DNA of 64,000 bases from Trichostrongylus colubriformis. Taxonomy: Eukaryota; Nematoda; Chromadorea; Rhabditida; Trichostrongylidae. The notes under the pieces were generated by a model. The model saw nothing but the letters and a program-made list of their open reading frames with translations. It did no database searches and was not told where the DNA came from. The stretch covers positions 9,818,509-9,882,508 of the forward strand of contig OZ022257.1 of NCBI GenBank assembly GCA_963978905.1. The letters run 5' to 3'. A program made the position numbers and the translations under genes. Below are positions 58,801 through 64,000 of this stretch, piece after piece (the stretch's first letter is position 1; each line of letters opens with the position of its first letter).

Positions 58801-61330
58801 GCAACAGTTACTGGTATTATGAAGGTCGAAAAGGGGGGTCATTTTGGACGCCGTAGAGGGGGTAGGGGTCATACTGAAGCGGCTATTTCCCTTGGGTGTG
58901 TGCAGATATGACAGCGAATCGCTTCGACGCGTTTCACTCACGGCGCCACCACTACGACTTGCGTACCGATTGCTCTCGGTAGCCCGGCAGAGCGTGGCTG
59001 CGTCACTTTTGCGCTTCCACCCATGCCACACTGTTCGCTTGAAGGTTGCCATGCCCTGCCATTGGCACTCGCACCCGCCGCGCCGCTCGCCGCGGGCGGC
59101 CACGCGATTCGCTGTCATATCTGCACACACCCATTTTCCTTGACACCTGGGAGTGCTCTATTTGTATAGTGAGTGCTTTGTATAATGCAAAAGTAGAAGC
59201 CTCGAGTGCAAAGTCGGTGCTGAATAAACAAAGACCGTGGTTAAAATGGATGTCATGAATATGAGGGTGTCCAAAGATTTTTGATAAACAACGCAATTTC
59301 AATAAAAATATACTGCCCATCAACTAATCAGCATATCAGCCGACTAACCCATCAGCTAATTAGCATGTTAATTATTCAGCAATGTAATGACCATTATTAT
59401 GTATAGCCTACTCGAATGTGGCGTGAATCCGTTCTCTCAAAAAGTTAGAGTTGTGCATGTTTGGATTCAGTCGCCACTCGTATCGTCACATTTCACGAAT
59501 TCTTTCTCCTTAAAGGCACTATTAGAGGGAGAATCGAAAGTGGAGGTGCACAGTAATTCCACAACAGAGAAAGACTGAAATAAATGATCGAAGACTCGCG
59601 AATTGTGACTCTTCGTACGATGGGACACGTGTTCTCACGTATTGTGCATCATTAGCTGCAAAACCTGGGGTGTGTGCAGATATGACGAGAAATCCGCCCG
59701 CAGCGAGCCGCGCGGCGGGTGCGAGTGCCAGTGGCGGGGCATGGCAGCCTTCAAGGCAGTGTGACATGGTTGGAAGCGCAGAGGTGACGCAGCCACGCTC
59801 TGCTTGCTCCCAAGAGCAATCGATTCGCAAGTCGTACTGTTGACGCCGCAAGTGAAACGCAGCGAAGCGATTTTCCGTCATATCTGCACACACCCCAAAA
59901 CCTGCAACTCGGCCGTCGCCCCGCTGAACCCCGAAACGCCGCTAAGCGAGCCTACTAAGAGCTTAAAGGCGCGATATTATACTCCCGAAGGCTTATTGAG
60001 CAGATACAGCGCAAGCAATGTGTAACGCCGTGTACGATTCCTTCAAGCAGGAGAAAATTACTGCAGACAACTGTGTTTATCGCCCCGTTTACGTCCCAAT
60101 TGTATTGAATGGCAGTGAATTAGGGCATCCTCATTATGGTTGCAAGATCGCGCACACACATTGGAACCACACTGCACTGCAGAAGGAACATCGTGAAGGG
60201 ATAAAGGTAGTATTAGTTCGGAACGACGGCATCAACTCGATAAACTTATCGCTAACAACCTTAAATTCCAACAAATTCATGTCATTCTATACGGGGATTG
60301 ATCGTCCATCTGATAAATCCTTTTGCGTTAGGAAAGACAGCTTCCGCTGGAATACTGAATTTCAGCAAAAACTGTTTTCTAGCGAGCAGCCTCATGAGGC
60401 GCCATTCTTGAAGGAATCGCCCCCCCCCCCCCCAAAAATGAGTCTCTCTGTTGCCCATATATTTATGCTGTACCTGCCTAACTTGGGTCGCGTGTTACAC
60501 GCGAAAGTTTCAGCTGGGTAGGCGAGGCCTCCGAGTGGAAGCCCCGTCCCGTTGTCTGCCGCGGTTGGGAACGGAGAGTATAAATAATTACGTAACTTTC
60601 TTTTTTCTGCAATGCGTCTCCGACCGCGGCGGACGACAAGGTGGGCACTTGCTCGGAGGCCTCGCCCTCCCGGTCGAGAATTCGTGGTGCGATTCTTAGC
60701 CGGATTCACATTTGTCGCGGGGAACTTTGCACGCGACCCACATCAGGGGATTACAAACAAATATATGGGTAACAGAAAAACTCTTTTCCCGTGGGCGATA
60801 ACTTTAAGGAGTCGTGTTTATTGGAAATCTTTCCACACATCCATGTAAGTTCATCGGCAAATTTACTGATCAAAATGTCAGAAATCCTTGGACACCACGA
60901 TAAATGACATATTCACAAATCGCAACTATAATCTTCAAACTTAGTGACATATTTCATATTTCAGGATTCTCTACCGTCAGTGACGGCTCCAGTTTTGAAT
61001 GCCGAAAACCTGAAATACGGCGTTGAGCGTTTGGATTTGTGCCCGCCGAGGTCGCCCTACTATCCTCTGCCTTCATCTTCCTCGCAGGCGGATCATCAAA
61101 TGATATCCCGTTTTCCAAGGAGTGTCGAATCGCCACGAGGTGAACCTACACGGGACGAAGACAGTAACCTCGTCGGCGGCTCACTCGGCTACAAAGGCAA
61201 TTTTCGTGTTGAAGCCAAGGACAAGTGTACAGCCATCGGCCATTACCATGCGATTAACGAATTTCGTCTCACTAATAAGTCTCCACAACAAACAATGCCA
61301 GTTATCACGGGCGCTGGATTGCTTGTTTAG
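46852..61330 (+). CDS. NKAIN: NKAIN-like four-transmembrane protein (Na,K-ATPase beta-interacting family), extended C-terminus
   Basis: Plasma-membrane family whose members bind the Na,K-ATPase beta subunit; the role here is inferred. Exons: 46852-46971, 52781-52896, 54713-54829, 56340-56561, 56625-56757, 57359-57496, 57654-57818, 58419-58538, 60965-61330, giving an in-frame total of about 498 residues. Hydrophobic helices fall at about residues 4-21, 31-52, 58-79 and 139-157. The family signature RQVFDLIGKLWIPI follows helix 1. A WYIGVFGDIS segment and a short extracellular loop with HTPSCG follow helix 3, matching the vertebrate order (FYLEVGGLS then GPGC). The tail after residue 160 is polar, Ser/Pro/Arg/Glu rich and has no recognised domain; vertebrate NKAINs stop near 200 residues while insect ones are long. 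An optional exon at 58759-58827 keeps frame but has a poor donor. Intron 1 is 5.8 kb and full of transposons. Confidence 0.78.
47185..47391. repeat. Tandem duplication, two units of about 105 bp
   Basis: ATACTGCTATTATTATTTAT opens each unit (47185 and 47290) and TGACTCGAGACAAAAGA occurs late in each. Located in intron 1 of the NKAIN-like gene. Confidence 0.8.
49268..50656. mobile_element. Tc3-like transposon, full length but defective
   Basis: Ends CACTGCGTTTCATATCTATA and TATAGATATGAAACGCAGTG are exact inverted repeats flanked by TA (49266-49267, 50657-50658). A second inverted pair, CCGTTTCAAAACTATAGGTC at 49445 and its complement ending 50477, lies about 177 bp inside each end. Tc3 has such an internal transposase site. 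The element carries a broken transposase on the minus strand. Confidence 0.85.
49516..50367 (-). pseudogene. Broken Tc3-like transposase
   Basis: Starts MTGGTRLTPEEQARVQAF with the helix-turn-helix region through YLQDPEHYGLENPGGRP. After a frameshift comes MIWSDEKKFNLDGPDGGR (first catalytic Asp). Then MHDNTAIHAS (second Asp) and YPMENVW (third acidic residue, Glu) follow in further frames. At least two in-frame stops and two frameshifts are seen, and the length (about 284 codons) is shorter than Tc3A (329), so an internal deletion is likely. Not functional. Confidence 0.8.
51644..51934 (+). mobile_element. tRNA-derived SINE, copy 2
   Basis: Same head (GGGGCGGAGGTGGTGCAGTG), B-box-like CGATCAAATCCCGC, body and TATCCTTT tail as the copy at 34647-34947. 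In intron 1 of the NKAIN-like gene. Confidence 0.65.
52287..52645. repeat. Dispersed repeat F, copy 2
   Basis: Second copy of the repeat at 31568-31936, sharing AAAGACTATATGTTGCGAAA, GAATGAACGGCAG and TTTCCATATTCGGCCCGAAT. Confidence 0.65.
53258..53998 (+). pseudogene. Truncated Tc3-like transposase
   Basis: MPRGTHLSEYEKGQILAY starts a 130-codon frame with the bipartite DNA-binding region (GRPQKLSERQKRRIL). After its stop at 53648-53650 and a frameshift, a second frame reads EEPRHFSRRGF and FMVWAAFSRFGKSR, the middle of the catalytic domain. The 3' part with the later catalytic residues is absent, replaced by the inverted arm. A mirrored minus-strand N-terminal copy lies at 53998-54265. Confidence 0.8.
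53998..54265 (-). pseudogene. Inverted copy of the Tc3-like transposase N-terminus
   Basis: Minus-strand frame MGLFHNLIDSFCSTKDLYG and later GRPQKLSEREKRRIL duplicates the plus-strand N-terminal half. It runs out into unrelated sequence after about 85 codons. Confidence 0.7.
55109..55422. mobile_element. Diverged TTAA-type MITE
   Basis: Starts TTAAAGGAACCG and ends CACGATTCCT. The right arm TCCTCGCGTGAAATCTCGCA and AAATATATGGGTAGAAG match the TTAA family. The left interior resembles repeat E (GCGCAGTTTAAATTTTTGCG). Confidence 0.5.
55920..56179. mobile_element. GGGTGTGT-family MITE, copy A6 (CACTTATGAC subtype)
   Basis: Left GGGTGTGTGCACTTATGACA, right TTGTCATAAGTGAACACACCC is its near-exact complement. 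Lies in an intron of the NKAIN-like gene. Confidence 0.75.
56814..56936. mobile_element. GGCC-family MITE
   Basis: Left GGCTGCGTTCATACTTTGCG, right CGCAAAGTGTGAACGCGACC, inverted with few mismatches. Confidence 0.65.
56952..57237. mobile_element. GGGTGTGT-family MITE, copy A7 (TTTACGAC subtype)
   Basis: Left GGGTGGGTCTATTTACGACA, right GTCGTAAGTAGACCCACCC. The interior includes an imperfect triplication of CATGCCACACTGCCTC with neighbouring text. Confidence 0.75.
58025..58265. mobile_element. Diverged relative of the TTAA / E repeat group
   Basis: GCGCCCAATCTTGATTGGCT and TTCCTCGCGTGAAACCACAT resemble parts of 55109-55422. Ends not defined. Confidence 0.35.
58894..59132. mobile_element. GGGTGTGT-family MITE, copy A3
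   Basis: Left GGGTGTGTGCAGATATGACA and right TGTCATATCTGCACACACCC are exact inverted repeats. Orientation of the interior matches A1. Confidence 0.85.
59668..59895. mobile_element. GGGTGTGT-family MITE, copy A4
   Basis: Left GGGTGTGTGCAGATATGACG, right CGTCATATCTGCACACACCC, exact inverted repeats, with the interior inverted relative to A3. Confidence 0.85.
60408..60807. mobile_element. TTAA-type foldback MITE, copy 3
   Basis: Left TTGAAGGAATCGCC, right GGGCGATAACTTTAA. Arms include GTTGCCCATATATTTATGCT and its counterpart AAATATATGGGTAACAG. A C14 run lies near 60420. The left flank is TTGA, one change from TTAA. Confidence 0.65.
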
Positions 61331-63225
61331 ATTATGATAATCTCGAAGATATCTTCACATTCACTCACTGACTTGAAGATGGTGCTCAAAAAACCGTAAT
61401 ATTGACCACTTCATCGTTCATGTATGCAGTATTTTAGTCAAAAGAAAAAGGCATGAACTTCAAATTCTATAACCTCCATCTTTCCCCGTTGAATTCCCTT
61501 TTCCAGTTCTGTCATTGGAATTTTAGCGAACCACCGAACCACATGAGCATTTTCCCGTAGCTCCGTTTTTGTTCGTCAAATTGCACATTGTAATGCTATG
61601 AACTAGGCGATACATAGAGGCCGTTGCGGGAAAACTGCGCACCAAATCATCTTTCTTTCACGTTTGAAGACGTGCGATCATTAGCGCTGAATTCATATTC
61701 CCGTTGTGCCCATCGACAGTGATGCGTATTCAGTTATTTCATGCTACGTCACTTTCACGGGTTCATTGATAGCATATAATTAGTCAAATTGTTGTATAAA
61801 GCATAATTCAATGTGTAGAGTTCAATCACACGTAACGGATATGTGAGTGTCAGTGTTCTTTTGCTTTTCAAAGTTTCAAGTGGAACGGGTAGTTCAGTGG
61901 TGTTTGGTTGTGTAGCTACTATTAGGTGCATGCAGAATAAATAGCTCAACCCGAGAACCCGGAAAACGTGGTAATCCGTTGAACAGGTGTGGGGAATAAG
62001 GGGGGTGGGGGGAATCTCAATGCCTAACTGCATCAGTTTCTGCCGGGTGACTTGCGAAGTGTGGGGTTTTGCGTTGTTTTGCGCACCCAGCAAAAACTGA
62101 TGCAGTTAGGCATCGAGACTCTTCTTACCCCACTTATTCCTCAGACCTACCCCAACAGATTACAACTTTTTCGGGTTCTCGATGCAAACCTGCGTCACAA
62201 GAAATTCGCCGATACTTTGCATTCATTCTCATTCATGTATATTAGGGATGCATACTTGATCATGGTGTCGTTAAAGACAACGAAAGGAACAAAGCAGATC
62301 GTGGAGTATGAAAACATTGGCGGTTCTTAGCAGTTTGAAAGTAGAGAAAGAACGAAATAATACAGAGAAGAAACCGCGAATAAGGACCACCTCCTTTCTC
62401 GCGCCCCGCGTCACTAACCGGAGTGGCGAGGGGCTAATCAGCCGGACGCGAACGTTGCCACGCCCTCACTGGCAACTCGCTCGGCTGATGAACTGCAGAA
62501 CGACACGCCGGGCAGCCGGATCATAATAAAACCCCAAGTCGCGCTTTTTCAGTGCCACTTTCCCCACACACCCTCTTCTAAACTGCAAGGTTTGTTCTCG
62601 GAAAAGTGTACTGGCTTCCCAATCACTACTCAACCCTCCATGTCTTTGATAGCTGGACGATCAGATTCTATGTGGCTTTCGTTCAACCAAGCATTCTTCA
62701 TGAACTGTTTCGGTCAACCCCATAGCTCCACCCACTTTCCTGTCTTATTCAAGTCGCCGAACATTGTCTTGGCTCTCAGAGTGACCTCTTTCAAAAATCG
62801 GGAGATGCCCTGTTGCTGTGTTGTCCTCATCTTTCATGATCCTGCCATGTTAACGCAAATAACGAAGACTATAACAGTAAGTGATAGGTATGAAGGATAA
62901 AAACAAAAATCATAAGTAAACCAATTTGTTTGCGGGAGAAATGAAAATCGTAATCATTTCTTGATTTCAATTTCAGTTGAGTCGTAGTATGCAGAGAGCC
63001 ACTCTTCTTTGAGAATCAAGCTGTAAGTTTGCACTAACAGTTATGTCTCCCTCCAACGTCTCTAATACAGTGGGCTCCTTGATACTAACCTTGCACAAGA
63101 TTCAGAGAAAAGGGAGCTTAGTGTAGATGCAAAAAGACAGTGTATTCAGCATTGATCAATCCCCAAGACTGCGCCAAGCATTTTACTTCTAATTGACACC
63201 GTAGCGAATCTTGAATGCGATTCGG
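61331..63225. other. Region 3' of the NKAIN-like gene
   Basis: Likely 3' UTR, followed by a foldback at 61952-62181. Open frames at 62308-62526 and 62592-62900 have no recognised product or splice support. Confidence 0.35.
61952..62181. mobile_element. Foldback MITE
   Basis: CGAGAACCCGGAAAA mirrors TTTTTCGGGTTCTCG. The inner AACTGCATCAGTTTCTGC mirrors CAAAAACTGATGCAGTT around a short GC-containing centre. Confidence 0.6.
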
Positions 63226-63268
63226 CTCAAATAATGACGGAGATAGCCAGTCTCCGTCATTATTTGAG
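63226..63268. repeat. Perfect 18-bp hairpin plus an extra direct copy
   Basis: CTCAAATAATGACGGAGA and its exact complement are separated by 7 bases. A third partial copy (AATAATGACGGAGG) follows immediately in the first orientation. Confidence 0.7.
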
Positions 63269-63289
63269 GAATAATGACGGAGGTAGGAG

Positions 63290-63420
63290 TGATTACCCAT
63301 ACCCGCTCAAAGCACCCAGCAGGCGTAGGCGAACATTGGACCGAGATTTGATCTGGGGACCGCTCAAGTGGTAGAAGCGCCACTGCACCACTCGCTACCA
63401 TGGGCTGCAATGAGATAATG
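63290..63420 (-). repeat. Possible tRNA-derived SINE head, minus strand
   Basis: On the minus strand GAGTGGTGCAGTGGCGCTTC resembles an A box, and CCAGATCAAATCTCGG resembles the B-box region of the SINE copies. No full-length match. Confidence 0.35.
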
Positions 63421-63808
63421 GCATTACCAGACAGTTCCTCGTTGTTCTGCTACCATAGGGTGTCCAGGGAGTAGGGACAAGTGTTGACCTACAGATTATT
63501 TTGATTTTAAAATTTCGCCACGATCTTTGAGCATCTTCCATTTATCTACTATCTCTATGGGGCAACCCGAAGCCGCGAGATCGCATTATCGTGCGCTTCA
63601 CTAATGTTAAGTAACAGTGTTTTTTGAGCATTTGAATGAAAAGTTGGTCGAAGAAAGATGTCGCCAACTTTCGGTTGTCTTATAAAGTGTTGATACGATT
63701 GGAGCAGAGCACAGACATCCGAACACAGACAGTTCATAAAAGGGTTCTGTAAGATCTTCACTGTTTTTGATAACTTCGCACCACTTGAGTACGTTGCAGA
63801 GCAAGTAA

Positions 63809-63882
63809 GGCCGCTTCCATACTTTGCGCACCGACGCCGTCACGCGCGTGCCGGCGTCGGTGCGCAAAGTATGGAAGCGGCC
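63809..63882. mobile_element. 74-bp palindromic MITE with TAA target duplication
   Basis: Arms of 31 bp starting GGCCGCTTCCATACTTTGCG are exact inverted copies around a 12-base centre. TAA flanks both sides (63806-63808, 63883-63885). Confidence 0.85.
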
Positions 63883-64000
63883 TAACAGACACAAAGAAAG
63901 CGCCAAATTCAAATCCGTCTCTCCTTCCTGGACACCCTGTGCTCCCACTCCTGCTCGGGCTCATTAAAACTGATACCGCTTATTCATTGGTCATGAAATT

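Noticed and set aside
60018..60521. 167-codon plus-strand open frame
   Set aside because: Intronic, ends inside a MITE including a C homopolymer, no family resemblance or splice partners.
1..64000. CRISPR arrays, bacterial operons, viral genes
   Set aside because: No regularly spaced identical repeats with spacers, no Shine-Dalgarno-linked gene runs and no viral hallmark proteins were seen; the repeats are transposon-derived.

Overview
This is eukaryotic nuclear DNA, most likely from a parasitic or free-living rhabditid (strongylid-like) nematode. The evidence is many short exons with TTTCAG-type acceptors, introns from about 45 bp to 5.8 kb, Tc3-like and mariner transposons, and dense miniature inverted-repeat elements (MITEs). 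There is no prokaryotic gene organisation. Species identity is inference.

Three plus-strand protein genes can be rebuilt exon by exon with consistent splice phase. (1) 14858-20748: epsilon subunit of translation initiation factor eIF2B, 16 exons, about 611 residues. (2) 23250-41813: a HECT E3 ubiquitin ligase of the UBE3C / ETC-1 type, about 32 exons, about 1063 residues, with the catalytic cysteine 32 residues from the C-terminus. (3) 46852-61330: an NKAIN-like four-pass membrane protein (Na,K-ATPase interacting family) with a long hydrophilic C-terminal tail, about 498 residues. Their functions (translation control, protein turnover, membrane/ion transport) are unrelated. Nothing suggests an operon: the intergenic gaps are 2.5 kb and 5 kb.

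The remainder, including 1-14.8 kb and most introns, is repeat DNA. I recognise: two Tc3-like elements (49268-50656 and 52971-54551) with a shared internal/terminal motif at fixed spacing; a mariner foldback (40705-41380); a short mariner MITE (42070-42274); a TA-flanked 886-bp element (15114-15999); a TTAA-flanked MITE family; a GGGTGTGT-ended MITE family (7 copies plus one related element); a palindromic GGCC-ended family with 3-bp target duplications; a TACAGTCCA-type family; other paired repeats; tRNA-derived SINE copies; and small LINE reverse-transcriptase remnants. One minus-strand ORF near 7 kb may be an exon of a receptor-L-domain protein.

No rRNA, convincing tRNA, CRISPR, viral or bacterial gene was found. 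The most interesting material is the architecture of the Tc3-like elements and the repeated creation of foldback elements, rather than a new gene system.
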